This document shows, piece after piece, positions 39,096 through 50,976 of a stretch of 64,000 nt of DNA (the stretch's first letter is position 1; each line of letters opens with the position of its first letter). The stretch spans positions 16,872,268-16,936,267 of the forward strand of contig OU342639.1 in assembly GCA_910589415.1 (NCBI GenBank), written 5' to 3'. The position numbers and the translations under genes were made by a program. The DNA is from Malachius bipustulatus. Taxonomy: Eukaryota > Arthropoda > Insecta > Coleoptera > Melyridae. A model generated the notes under the pieces. The model was not told the DNA's origin. It saw only the letters and a list, made by a program, of their open reading frames with translations, and ran no database searches.

Positions 39096-39400
39096 TTCAG
39101 GGGAAAAAAACTAACCTGACCAAAGACCTGACTTATTACTTAGTGGAGGGGAGCTATTGGAGGGGAACTCAGGTCCCTATACTTAAAATTAACCTAAACA
39201 TACATTTTGTATGTCCATTAATCATAAAAATTATATTTTTTAGAAAAAAACAAGGTAATGTTGCACTTCAGAGTCACCGGTAAGTCAGGTCTTTGGTCAG
39301 GGTAGGTCTTTTCATTTTACGGACATTTTGAAGGAAAAAAAAACCTACCCTGCCCAAAGACCTGACTTTGTGATCCGCATTTGTTATTCGGCTGGCCGAA
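39096..39400. repeat. Partial foldback of the 6709-6986 family
   Basis: The palindromic core is about 39279-39369 (AAGTCAGGTCTTTGGTCAGG and inverse), with a further GACCAAAGACCTGACTTA block at 39118. The Jockey LINE has landed beside or in it. Confidence 0.65.
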
Positions 39401-39713
39401 ATTTCCTTAAAATGAAAAAAAGCCTACCCTGTCCTGTTGCTTATAGATTATAAAATAAAGGCAGTGACTATAGAGGTATTACAACGTGCCGGGAATTTCC
39501 AGATTCGTGGCACTACACTACGTCATCGAACGGTTCGTGTTACGTCACGCGAAATCCTATGTAAGAGGTACTTAGAGAGTAGTACAGTTACAGTAAAGTA
39601 CTATAATAGTACCTAAATAGGTATAATTTATTTAATGTAAAGATAAATTATGATGAAATAATAAAGAATAAAAAAATTATGGTGAATTATAATATTAAAT
39701 TCTTAATATTATA
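39401..39713. other. AT-rich spacer
   Basis: No gene or clear repeat end. Contains ACTACGTCATCGAACG and TTACGTCACGCG around 39515-39550, CRE-like words of unknown meaning. Confidence 0.3.
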
Positions 39714-40139
39714 CAGGGTGTTCCTAAATAGGAGGTACAAATAAAAGAGGGGAGATTCCTTAAGTAATTTTGAGAAAAAAAGTCCAATAACATGGGGCGC
39801 AAACATTTCGTTTTCGAGATAAAACAGAGGACAGTGTTCCTCTGTTTTACAGGGTTTTACAGTGTTACAGGGTGAAAAAAATTTCACCCTGTAGATTTGC
39901 TATTGAAATTGGCATGTCACATGGTGTGAACTCTCAATTGTAATATCTGTGCCCAATTTCAGTTGAATATCGCGTGAATACGTGAAGATACTATGAGAAA
40001 AAAACTTGAAAAAATTCAAACTTTAACACCTGTATCTCGAAAACGAAACGTTTGCTACCCCATGTTTATTGGACTTTTTTTTTAATTACTTAAGAAATCT
40101 CCTCTCTTCATAGGTGCCTCCAATTAAGAAACACCCTGT
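39714..40139. repeat. Foldback MITE with CAGGGTGTT ends
   Basis: Left end CAGGGTGTTCCTAAATAGGA follows TA (39712-39713). The right end AGAAACACCCTG ends at 40139, followed by TGTA. Arms include CTCGAAAACGAAACGTTTGC (about 40034) against its inverse at about 39806. Confidence 0.75.
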
Positions 40140-40748
40140 GTAAGTATTGGTACAGTACGTACCAAATGGGAATGTTTTTACTACTATGATCTTTTTTAAA
40201 TGCGTAAAAGTTTGTACATGCTCTAAAAATTATTTGACACGTTGGTGTAAGTTACAGAATGGGACAAAACACACAAAAAAAACGCGAGTAAAGTACCCAG
40301 GTACCTCAAGTCACTGCTTAAAAATGGAGTGTGATCGTACTTAAATATTGGATAATACTTTCCAGAATTGAATTCAAAGTTCAGAAAAAAAATCGCACCA
40401 TGAAACCAACGACAAACAGACGGCCATAAGCAGTTTCGCCGCGGCTCAGCGATAGTTTGTACCACAATCGCAGGAAAAATGTACCGTTTTGAATTTGATA
40501 CAAGTTATGAAAAGATAAAAAATATACCAATTTGGTACCTACGTTTTTTTGATGAGAAATTAAAAATATTCCAATATGGTACTTTTCCCAATTAAGTATG
40601 TAGGTATGTTTATTTAATTACTTGCCCTAAATGACATAATTTTGAATTCATAATGGTTCATTCAACATTTAAAGCTACAAAACGTGCATTGCGAGACATA
40701 ATACACAATTTAAATATGTGATTGCATACAATAATAGGCAAGTTTATA
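40140..40748. other. AT-rich spacer
   Basis: Short frames on both strands without family features (40147-40344, 40223-40465). No repeat ends fixed. Confidence 0.3.
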
Positions 40749-41417
40749 GAGTATGTCCCCAGATCGACTTTAAAAGAGGAAAAACTTTTTTGTTTTTGAT
40801 TTCTCAGAAAATTTCACTCTTGATGATCTGGCCTGCTTGATTTCAAATCTCCAAAACAACAGTTACTTTTTGGGTAACTCGAACGGTTCTTGAGATAATA
40901 TAATTTTTCTTCAATAATTGGACTTATATTTTTTTTCGTAACTTTTAGACGTAAGCTTTGGTAAGATGATTTCATTGAAAAACAACACTGACAGCAGTTG
41001 TCAAATCTAATAAATCACTGGAACTGCAAATTAATCTACTGTATGCTATAATGTTGACTTTACAACAAATAATTTATCTAATTCAATGTTACGGAACAGG
41101 GAAAGCTCGCATTGAAATCTGTGCAGAAAAAGGAGGAGCATTATTCGAATAGAAAATTAATAGTTTTCCTTTTTGAGAATTTCATTTCATGTTACGATTA
41201 TTTGAATTTCTTCAGAAAAAATTAAATTACATATCAAAAAAATTCCAATTATTAAAGAGAAATTATATTATCTCAAGAACCGTTCGAGTTACCTAAAAAG
41301 TGACTTTTATTTTGGGGATTTGAAATCAAGCAGGCCAGATCATCAAGAGTGAAATTTTCTGAGAAATCAAAAACAAAAAAGTTTTTCCTCTTTTAAAGTC
41401 GATCCGGGGACATACTG
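40749..41417. repeat. Foldback MITE with about 170-bp arms
   Basis: GTATGTCCCCAGATCGACTT at about 40751 inverts to AAGTCGATCCGGGGACATAC ending near 41415. A long inner match includes CAGGCCAGATCATCAAGAGT and CTCAAGAACCGTTCGAGTTA. TA follows at 41418-41419. Confidence 0.8.
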
Positions 41418-41639
41418 TATAATAAAAGTGCCAAATGAAAAATGTACCAAAATAGCAATGAATTTTAAAACCAACAAAAATAAAATGTAACAAATGTGGT
41501 ACACATGTACCTATGTGGAACCAGAGATATAAGGACACGATTTTTGGTTTATTATGATTTTATTGAGGATTTCACAGACTTGCTGTCAACCTAAGCAAAT
41601 AAATGCAAGTGGAAAGGTAGAGTAGCAGATAATAATAAG

Positions 41640-41805
41640 GGTAGGTTTTTTTTTCCTTTAAATGTCCCTAAAATTAAAAAAAAAACTACCCTGACCAAAG
41701 ACCTGATTTAATGCAGCAACCCTGTGAGCGACGCGAGTGGAAAAAGTGGAATGGGCATGTGAGGGGTGTTTTGGAAGACTAAACAACAGGATAATCAAAC
41801 ACTTA
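41640..41805. repeat. Half copy of the 6709-6986 foldback family
   Basis: Only one arm is present: ACCCTGACCAAAGACCTG through GAGGGGTGTTTTGGAAGACT to CAACAGGAT. Compared with the left copy it lacks the short GACTGCT block. Confidence 0.75.
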
Positions 41806-42614
41806 TGTATATAACTAATAAATAACTTTAAAAAATTGTTTTTTTTTTCTTGACTACTTGTTAATTGACCTAAATAAACCAATGTCCCGTTTTGAGTCAA
41901 AGAATAAATGGTCACGTTATGCATACTGCATGGCAACAAGCACACGCAACGGGAGGGGAGGGGACCAATCAGAAATTAGCGCGGGGAATTTCTGGGAAAC
42001 CGTATAGCGTCGTGGGTATTAGATAATTGTTTTTCCATATTTTCGATATACATTTCAATATGAGTCTATATGGAATATCATTATATGTAATGCTTATTGC
42101 AATATGGAAAAACTGGTTGAATAAGCAAGTCGAGATAAAACCATGCACCTTTCAGAAGCTTAGCTTACCATCAAATTATAACCTCTTCAGATTAACTATG
42201 ATATACAATAATCTATGATAAAACACACAATCACAGAAATTTACAACTTTTTAGTCTGATGCAATTCGCATCCCTTCTTGTTCTGTCTTATTATCACCAA
42301 CAATAAGAATTAACAATAATTATTATTTTCTTTTCATGAACTAGGTACACTTCAGTCAGATTTAGTTTCAATAATAATAATAATTAATAAATCCAAAGAT
42401 TCCAAAGTTTTACATTCAGTGCTGCCAACACTGCCAACAGTGCCAACCCATGAAGACTAAAAATACTAAAATGCGGTAGATTTGGACGTGAATGTCGATA
42501 TTATGTTACCAAATTTCAGTTGAACCAAGAATTTTTTTAAATACAGTCTAATTCGGGTTGTTTATTATCAATATAACGAATAGGTATAACCCACTAGCTA
42601 CTGCACTGCACACA
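41806..42614. other. Gene-free AT-rich stretch
   Basis: Includes simple AAT repeats near 42371. No reading frame with family features. Confidence 0.3.
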
Positions 42615-42979
42615 GTGGCGGCTCCTCATTATGTATACACGTGTACTGCATCCCAAAAAAAAGTAAAAAAAGTCTTAAAAGTTTTCTTTAAACATACATA
42701 CCTGTTGAAAGATGAAAAAGATTTATTGTAGGTATAAACTTTATTTAATTTAACTGCATCAGTCCGGCCCGTTTTGATGAATCTGATGTCACAATCACAA
42801 AACGATGAAATAAATATGAATCGATCAGCACTTCGACCGGTTTAAGATTTATCAACCAATACCTCACGTGGTGAAACGCACATCGAAACTTTCACTCCCT
42901 CCACTCCGTCTGGACGTCTGGGGCATTTCCCGTCCGCCCCCACCCCCACCTGACCCGCGCATCCTTCTTACGCTGACCT
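42615..42979. repeat. Lone hAT-like terminus and adjacent sequence
   Basis: CAGTGGCGGCTCCTC near 42615 looks like a hAT end, but I could not find its partner. The stretch includes a C-rich patch (about 42925-42955). Confidence 0.35.
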
Positions 42980-43403
42980 CAGTGGCGGATAATTTCCGAT
43001 TAGGCTAGGTAGGCTACGGCGGCAAATTTTTAATTTTTATAGGCGGCAAATTTTCGAAGACCAAAAATACTTTCGAGTGCTGGGAAATTGCGTGACCTTG
43101 GATATTGAAAAAAATTTGCCTGCGGCGCTTTATCGATAGAGGAAACCGTTCCGAACCCTTTTGAAACTCCCGTTTTGAATTCATATTCTTTTTGAAACCC
43201 ATAAAAACACGACCTGATTTATCCACAGGCAAATCAGGCTATAGATTCTGGCATTTTTGTCATCTTTTCATCACTTTTTTAGCAAATAATTCTAAAAATT
43301 TCTCGGTGGAGGACCCCCGGACCCTAGGCGGCGGGCGTTAAATAATACCATAGGCGGCGATTTGATTTAGCCTATAGGCGGCATATTTGTAAATCCGCCT
43401 CTG
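42980..43403. mobile_element. hAT MITE, 424 bp
   Basis: Ends CAGTGGCGGAT and ATCCGCCTCTG (one mismatch) with a perfect 8-bp duplication GCTGACCT (42972-42979 and 43404-43411). GGCGGCAAATTTT-type motifs repeat inside. Too short to code. Confidence 0.85.
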
Positions 43404-43545
43404 GCTGACCTTATTTTATGTGCAGAAGCTAATCAAAATTCAAAAGTCTATTCTGTGTCAAAGCTATCCGTGCAGTCAGTTTCTCACTGGGATTTGTAAG
43501 GGAAAGGAAATGCAATCGGGTAAACCTATAGTACCTATACTTATA

Positions 43546-44305
43546 CAGTGCGCGAGAAAAGTAAGGAATAAATTCGATAAAACGGAGAGGGCTGTTATTT
43601 TGAAAAAAATAAAAAAAACAGGTCGATTTTGTTTTTGAGTTGTTCAACTTTTGACATAATATTGGGGTGTATAGGGTGATGCGCGAAGAAGTGCATGGTG
43701 ACGTCATCGGCATTTTTTTTAAATGGCAACCCTTATTTTTTATTCCATTTTTTGATACTTCATTCAATTGTCAATATATGGTAATGTGATCAATTTGCAT
43801 CCTTAAACGACGAAATTTCTGGAAAATAACTTAATTTGGAAAGATTAAATTTAATAGACAGATTGAATAGATTTAATTTAATTTAATTTAACATATTTTT
43901 TAATTTAATAGACAGATCTTATAAAATTAAAATTACCATGGAAACAGTCACTTTTATTTGATTTTTTTTCTATTTTTAATGTTCCGATTTTCACATCAGT
44001 AAAAAGTGTGCACTTTCGACTCTCAAGCTCTTTTCTCAGAAATTTCCTTATTTAAGGTTACAAATTGATTACATCACCATACTGGAAATTAAATGAAGTA
44101 TCAAAAAATGGAATAAAAAATAAGGGTTGCCATTTAAAAAAAATGCCGATGACGTCACCACTTTTTCGCGCATCACCCTGTATACCCCAATATTATGTCA
44201 AAAGTTGAACAACTCAAAAACAAAATCGACCTGTTTTTTTTATTTTTTCAAAAAAACAGCCCTCTCCGTTTTATCGAATTTATTCCTTACTTTTCACGTG
44301 CACTG
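43546..44305. mobile_element. TA-flanked palindromic MITE, copy 2 of the 25210-25950 family
   Basis: CAGTGCGCGAGAAAAGTAAG at the left and its near-inverse ending GTGCACTG at the right, with TA at 43544-43545 and 44306-44307. The arms match copy 1 over CGATAAAACGGAGAGGGCTG and the GATGACGTCACC block. Confidence 0.85.
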
Positions 44306-45165
44306 TATAGGGTCGTTGTTGCAGATTGATGAGTTGTTTTTAAATTGGTTAAATCGTGTAGGGCCTTTAGAAATACGGATGCTTTGAAACGCCGACTTCA
44401 AGTAAAAAGAATTTTACTATGTGTATGTAGACACATTTTAGGGTGAAAAAGAACTGAAATGTCGAATTTTCTGGTAAATATTGATTAAATTAGAGAAAAG
44501 TTGCACAATTTAATATTTATAATGCTTAATGATAATCTGAATTTTTTCTTTGCATATTTCGAGTCGTTGCTGAAATATCCTGAAAAAACTGAAAAATAAA
44601 AAATTCTTATTTTAGCCGTACAGTAGAAGCTCGATTATCCGGATCGCGATTATCCGGAATCCGCTTTATCCGGAACAAAATTGATTTTTAAAACCGCCGC
44701 TTTATCCGGAACGATCGTGGTCCGTATCCGAAATTTGAACCAAAAATCAAGTCATCCGCGTTATCCGAAACGTGCGCCTTCAAATACTCCGCATTATCCG
44801 AAATTGTAATATTTACTGTTCATACACATAATATATTTAGGTATACATTTTCTCAGGAATAATAAAATGATTTTCACTAGCCAGATGTTAGAATTTCACG
44901 GAACTGCCCAATAAATAACCGCGCGGTTTTTATTTCCTGCCTGCTTCATCACTTCCAATAAGGATTTTCACTTCAGTTAGGTATTTGTTCCCTTTATGAT
45001 TTACAATTTCAGTTTCTTTCCTAGTAAGCAATAGTCTTTAGTCACGTAAACATGTCATCCAGCAATTTAAAAAAAATGCCTTAAAAATTTTGCTTTAAAA
45101 AAAATGCGTTAAAAAAATTATACTGCCTACATTATTTTATTTATTTATTTAATCACGTAAAAAAC

Positions 45166-47691
45166 AGTAATGATCACGTGTTGGACTTAATTATGGGGAA
45201 CATTGACTGTGACGTATCTCGTGACAACATACCGTTTGTCCCCGAGGACACACACCATCCCTCCCTTTGCATTGAGTTGGATTTTGTCGTTTCCAGGGTA
45301 GGCTCTTTTTCATGTAATCCAGGTACTAAGAAGTATAATTTTAAAAGGGCTGATTTCCCAGGATTGTATCAGGCTCTCCTCATTCAAGATTGGTCTGAGC
45401 TGAGGTTTCATGATGATGTGAATGAGGCCTGCTCCTATTTTTACCAGAGAATATACTCGATTTTCAACCAGTTTGTACCTCACTATAATAGCACTAGACC
45501 GGGATCTCGTACTTATCCACCTTGGTTTAATAAAGAGATTATAAATTACATCAAACTCAAGCATAGGCATCATGGCTGTTTTAAGCGTACGGGGAAAGTA
45601 TTTAATTTTCAAAAATTCACAGAACTGAGAGCCGTAATTAAGCACAAAATAAAAGATGCATATCGGAGTTACATTGATAATTTACAGGGTAGCTTGGTGG
45701 ATGAGCCCAAGAGATTTTGGCAGTATATTCAGAGTAAGAGGGGAACATCTAGGATACCGGCTTCTGTGATTGACAGTGAAGGTTTGAAGTGTGATAATTC
45801 CACTGATATTGTGGAAAATTTCGCTAAATATTTCGCTAGTGTATACTTACCATCATCATCTTCCCAACGAAATGTTTATACTGCCAGATCCCAGTTCGAC
45901 TCGCTGTTCGTTGATGTCCCTGAGCTATCTGTGGACGATGTCAGTAATGCTATAAGGAAGCTCAAACGTAAGACTACGGCGGGTTCCGATCAGATACCTA
46001 GCTTCTTGATTGGGGATTGCGAAGGTGTCTTCGTTGAATCTCTAACCCTTATATTTAACTTGTCTCTCAAAACATCAATCTTTCCAACTATTTGGAAGAC
46101 AGCTAAGGTGTGTCCGGTATTGAAGGATGGTGATCCAGCTTTGATCAGCAATTACAGGCCAATCTCCATCCTTAATAACTTTGCTAAGGTCTTTGAGGCG
46201 TCGGTGTATTCTTGTATTTATCCTGCTATTCATCACGCAATTTCACCGTTGCAGCATGGTTTCATGAATGGACGTTCTACGGTGACAAATTTATCTTATT
46301 TTACGCAGTTTGCTGCTGAGACTTTAGATTCGCAGGGGCAGGTTGATGTGGTCTATACCGATTTCTCGAAGGCCTTCGATAGACTTGATCATGATTTGCT
46401 GCTCGGAAAACTTGAATATTTTGGTTTCAGTTCATGTCTGAGATCATTTTTTGCATCTTACCTATCGAGTCGACAACAGTGCGTCTTGTATAACGGCTAT
46501 AGTTCGCGTTCTTTTACCCCTACATCTGGTGTACCTCAAGGTTCGAACCTGGGGCCGTTGCTCTTTCTGATTTTCATAAATGATATTACGGATGTTATCG
46601 ATTCTTCTAAGCTTCTTTTCGCGGATGACTTGAAATTATTTTCGGTAATCAATAGTCATGATGATTGTCTTTTGATACAGAACGATATTGACAATATTGA
46701 AGGGTGGTGTGAGGATAATAGACTGCAGATGAATACGGGTAAGTGTCGGGTAGTTACTTTTACTAAGAAAAATAATCCCATAACATACGACTATAAGTTC
46801 AGGTCCGAGACATTAGCACGTAGCAGTACTGTGAAGGATCTCGGTGTAACATTTGATAGTGGCCTTACGTTCGCTGACCATGTGACCCTCATCACCAAGT
46901 CATCTATGAGGATGCTTGGGTTCTTGCATAGAAACTGCCGAGATTTCAACAACTCTCACTGTCTGAAGGTCTTATACTATTCTTACATAAGATCTAAATT
47001 AGAATACTGTTGTCTGGTTTGGTCCCCCTATTATTTCTGTCAGGTCAATGAAGTGGAACGTGTACAGAGAAGATTTCTGAGATTTCTGAATTATAAAATG
47101 TATGGTGTTTATCCACAGAGAGATATGAACTGTGATTTTTTGTTGGAGGAGATTCGGTTTCACGACTCTACAAAAGCGACGGAAGATTGTTGCAATTAAG
47201 TTCCTGTATCAACTCTTCCATAATCACATAGATTGTCATTTGATGTTATCGCTTTTTAGTTTCCACGTCCCTTGTCAGAATTTAAGGACTGCAAGAACAT
47301 TTTCACTGAGGATACCGCGGTCTAATGTACTTGTAAAGTCACCCGTGTACGTAATGTCGACACTTTTTAACCGCATTTCGACCATTTGCGATCTTAACAT
47401 GAATAGCATGTCAGATACCTTGGTGATCGCTGCTCGAGAATTATAGGATTTATTTTCGTCGTTGTAGAGCTGTGAAATTATCATTGGTTTTGATATCAAT
47501 TTATAAAATGTATGTGTCTGATATATTATGCATTTTGATATGTTTCGCTGTAATTATGTCTTCTGAAACTTATTATGTTGAAATATTTAATTGTTAATTT
47601 GGTTCACAATCTTATATTGTCTAAATTGTCCTGTAATTGGATTTTAAATCTGTTGGGCAATAAATATATTATTATTATTATTATTATATTT
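45166..47691 (+). mobile_element. LINE-E: 5'-truncated CR1/Jockey-group LINE
   Basis: Flanked by a perfect 9-bp duplication GTAAAAAAC (45157-45165 and 47692-47700), with an (ATT)n tail at 47670-47691. It is the same family as LINE-A but on the opposite strand and outside piwi. Confidence 0.88.
45178..47446 (+). pseudogene. LINE-E ORF2: endonuclease end plus reverse transcriptase, one frameshift
   Basis: One long frame (to 47199) includes HHPSLCIELDF (endonuclease end), RKLKRKTTAGSDQIPSFL, NYRPISILNNFAKVFE, HGFMNGRSTVTNL, VVYTDFSKAFDRLDHD, TSGVPQGSNLGPLLFL and LLFADDLKLF (catalytic box intact). VKDLGVTFDSGLTFADHV and RSKLEYCCLVWSPYY follow. A frameshift near 47160 moves the C-terminus to the 47132-47446 frame. 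Loss of the endonuclease by 5' truncation makes it non-autonomous. Confidence 0.88.
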
Positions 47692-48654
47692 GTAAAAAAC
47701 TCCGTATTATCCGAACTTTCACTTATCCGAAATGAGTTCGGTCCACATTACTTCGGATAATCGAGCTTCTACTTATCTTTTTTATTATTGGGAAATAATG
47801 AATTATTTTTTGTAGGTTTACATAAGTCGTCAAAAGCTATCCATTTGGCATTACAAAAATTTTCAAAGCCGACTAGATCTCAGAGTTTTCATAGCCAACT
47901 TTTGTTTTTCTTATGGCCGCCGTATTGGTTTTTTATGTCGTTCGGTATGAAATGAATCAAGGAAACAAAAAATTAACAACATTAATAAATAAATAAAAAT
48001 TCAAAAATTTTGTTTTTTTTTGCGGAAAAAACAAATTTTTTTTTCACCCAATTACATTAATATGAAGTCATATTATTTGCTTTATGGTTTTTTACTTTTC
48101 ATAATTATGATATTCAGTATGAAAAGTTCATTTTTGATTTTTTTTTTATGTTATATTAATTTTTGGTTTCCATTATTTGTTTCATATCGAACGACATAAA
48201 AAACCAATATGGCGGCCATAAGAAAAACAAAAGTTGGCTATGAAAGCTCTGAGATCTAGTAGTGGGCTTTGAAAATTTTTGAAATGTCAGATGGGTAGCT
48301 TTTGACGGCTTATATGTAAGCCTACAAAAAATAATTAATTAATTTCCAACAATAAAAAAGATATGGGTAAAATAAGAAATTTTGATTTTTCAGTTTTTTC
48401 AGGATATTTCAGCAACGACTGGAAATATTCAAAGAAAAAAATCAGATTCTCATTAAGCATTAAATTGTGCAACTTTTCTCTAATTTAACCGACCCTGTAT
48501 CTCTTGCCGTTCCCAAGATCCCCATGTACTGCCACTTACACTGGACACACTCTCCACTCTGATAATTTTTAGCTTCGCGTTTTTTAGCTCATTCAGGCAC
48601 AGACCAATTTTTAAATACAGGGTAAGTCATTGATATGGTAAAGCTCGATTGCAC

Positions 48655-50258
48655 TGTAACGTCGTTAAAGGTTTTATTCTTTAATTAGCTCCATTTAATA
48701 TTATTAAATGGGACATCATTCTCTAAATCCTTGCTATTAAGGTTCCGAAAATATGAATTTCGAACTAACATCGCCACCTGTTGCCGAGTGGTAAAACTAA
48801 CTAAACTAGGCAAGTTCAAGATCCCTACCTTTTGAGTACAATCTGTAACTTCCTTCTCTTACAATCTTCCTTTTCGATTAATTAGAAACACAGATGTCGC
48901 TGTGATGTGGTTTCATGAATTTAAATACAACAACCCTTTCTTCGAGCTGCGCGGAAAAGGTGCTCCGCAATTTCTGGACAAGTTTGTTCGTCTTCCAATC
49001 TTGGGGCTTGAAGCGACAAGTCGCACCCCTACCTTTTCTCTTTATCTAAGGACCGATTAATAAATCGGGTAAGTAAATTGTTCAAACTATCTGAAACTTT
49101 CTCTAATAGAGTTTATATATTGTTATAGTTCTTTCTACCTACCCTATCAATCGGGGTACTATCTTATCCCATCGGAAAACCTATCTACGAAGTTGAACCC
49201 CACCTGTCTTCACGGACGCCATATTGATTTTCAATATTTACTGCATCCGAATATCCGCTTTTATGGAAGGAATCTCTTACACTATCTGAAGGTTTTGCTG
49301 CTACCTGCCCCTAAATAATGGATCTCATCATTCGGAGCCTCATATTTTCATCTTTCATCTAACCTCGAAGGACGACCACGCTACCAGTGTTAGGCACGTG
49401 TTCCCACGGGACGCGACACCGTCCACCAGTCTTTCTGCCACCCCAGAGGGAGACCACGGTCTCCTATCCTGAGATTTCGTCCAGGGCCCCGCTCTCCAGT
49501 CTCGGCACGACATTCCAAGGAAGGCAAAATGTCGTATCAGTAAGCAAAGTGTGACATAACCTTTTATTGCTCAGAGTGATATCAGAGAAATCTGTTAGGA
49601 TTTTTGTGTCGTTCTATTGCCTTATCTCGTCGTGAGATTGATGTTTTATTAATTAAAACTTATATTAATAATAACTATGAAATACCTGATATACAATTAT
49701 TACCATTATTATTCAAGTAATGCTTGAAATGAATTTGTCACTTTTTATGTGAAGGAAAAAATAGATCTATTTTCTCTACCAGTTAAACTGTTAAATGAGA
49801 TATTTTGCAATTAACTTCATGATCAATTAATTAGTAATTTCATAACCATAGAATTTCAATAAGTTATTTTGTAAACAGAATTCATAAATATACTTTTCAT
49901 TTAAAGATCAATTTTATTATTCAGTAGGTAGATACAGTAGTTAGAAATGATTAACATCTCATAACCTGAGTGAATTTTGATGCCTTTATAGTTCAGGTTA
50001 CTTTAGATCTATTATTCAAAATTAAAAGGTCATCTGGCATCCCAGTACCTTATATCTTAGAGGTAATTAAACCGTACCGCTTTATGCTGCTGATGCCACT
50101 ACAGTCGCATGAAATCTGAATGAGATTTTGGTGCATCAATAAATACTTCGGCCCAACGAAGGTAAGTCGGCTTTGTTTTTCGACAACGATCGAATTTTAA
50201 TTGGCCAAGAATCATTTTAATTGGCCCAGAGCCTAATCAAATTAGCCCGACCGCAGCA
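48655..50258 (+). repeat. 5' LTR, 1,604 bp
   Basis: TG...CA ends. By eye it is identical to the 3' LTR except for A at 49522 versus T at 58991. It contains the element promoter by position; no TATA box could be assigned with certainty. Confidence 0.95.
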
Positions 50259-50260
50259 AT

Positions 50261-50278
50261 TGGCACTCCCCGGTGTGG
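50261..50278 (+). other. Candidate primer-binding site
   Basis: TGGCACTCCCCGGTGTGG begins two bases after the 5' LTR. It starts with TGG, complementary to a tRNA CCA end, and is GC-rich as expected. I cannot assign the tRNA without a tRNA set from the species. Confidence 0.65.
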
Positions 50279-50976
50279 AACGTTTACTTCTTTGAATTAG
50301 AAATCCAATTTATCTTTATCTTATTTGGCTTTTATGTATCTAGGATTTTCATAAAATAAATCTCATAACTATTTGAACTTTAAGATTTGTCTGCGATATC
50401 ACTTGATATTTATATAAATTTCTCTTGTTGCTTACTGCATGTATTATTTATTGAAAGCTTTTGCATGATTTAGTTTTAAGCATTATTGTTCCCTAATATA
50501 TGTGTACCTACCTAATTATCTTTGTGCAAAGTGCCGTGCCGCGAAAATACCTACTTTTTCTTACCGCTACACTGCCGCTAAAGGGTAACCCGTCAGGGAG
50601 CTTTACGGAGTGGTTGATTATACCGTCGTGATGTCTCGAGCATGTTTTAGAGAAGCTTAATTCCGTACAGAGAGGATACTCAGATACGAGAGCTCTGTAG
50701 TTAAGCTGTCTTTGAAAACTGTATCCAAAAATCTTTCCCTGAAAATTACCTTACCATTTTCTCATTAAGTTAGGTTAGGTTTCCATTAATCTTTGACTCT
50801 CCAGTCAGCTGTTGATAATAGTGCCGACAAGCGCTAAAGCTACGAGCAGTGTTGCGACGTATCCCTTGCATTCTTTACGTCAAACGTAGAAAACGAATTC
50901 TTTACGTGTAAAGATACACCATAGCGTCACATAGCTTTTTCGATCCCTACCTTACCGACTTTAGTAGATTTCAATC
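50279..50976 (+). other. Retrotransposon leader (5' UTR)
   Basis: About 700 bp between primer site and gag ATG without a coding frame; by position it should contain packaging signals. Confidence 0.5.

Larger units (their letters stand above)
44621..47773. mobile_element. pogo/Tigger-like element (non-autonomous) carrying LINE-E
   Basis: Left end CAGTAGAAGCTCGATTATCC and right end CGGATAATCGAGCTTCTACT, TA at 44619-44620 and 47774-47775. Repeated TTATCCGGAA/TTATCCGAA words lie inside both ends, as is typical of pogo-family termini. The right end lacks the final G. No transposase frame is present. Confidence 0.85.
44450..48510. mobile_element. Large foldback MITE split by a pogo-like element
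   Basis: TTAAATTAGAGAAAAGTTGC at about 44483 and AACGACATAAAAAACCAATA-type inner blocks are matched by inverted sequence up to about 48490. The left arm breaks at TTTTAGCCG-TA (44620) and resumes after 47773. Comparing with the right arm shows the expected uninterrupted order. Confidence 0.7.
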
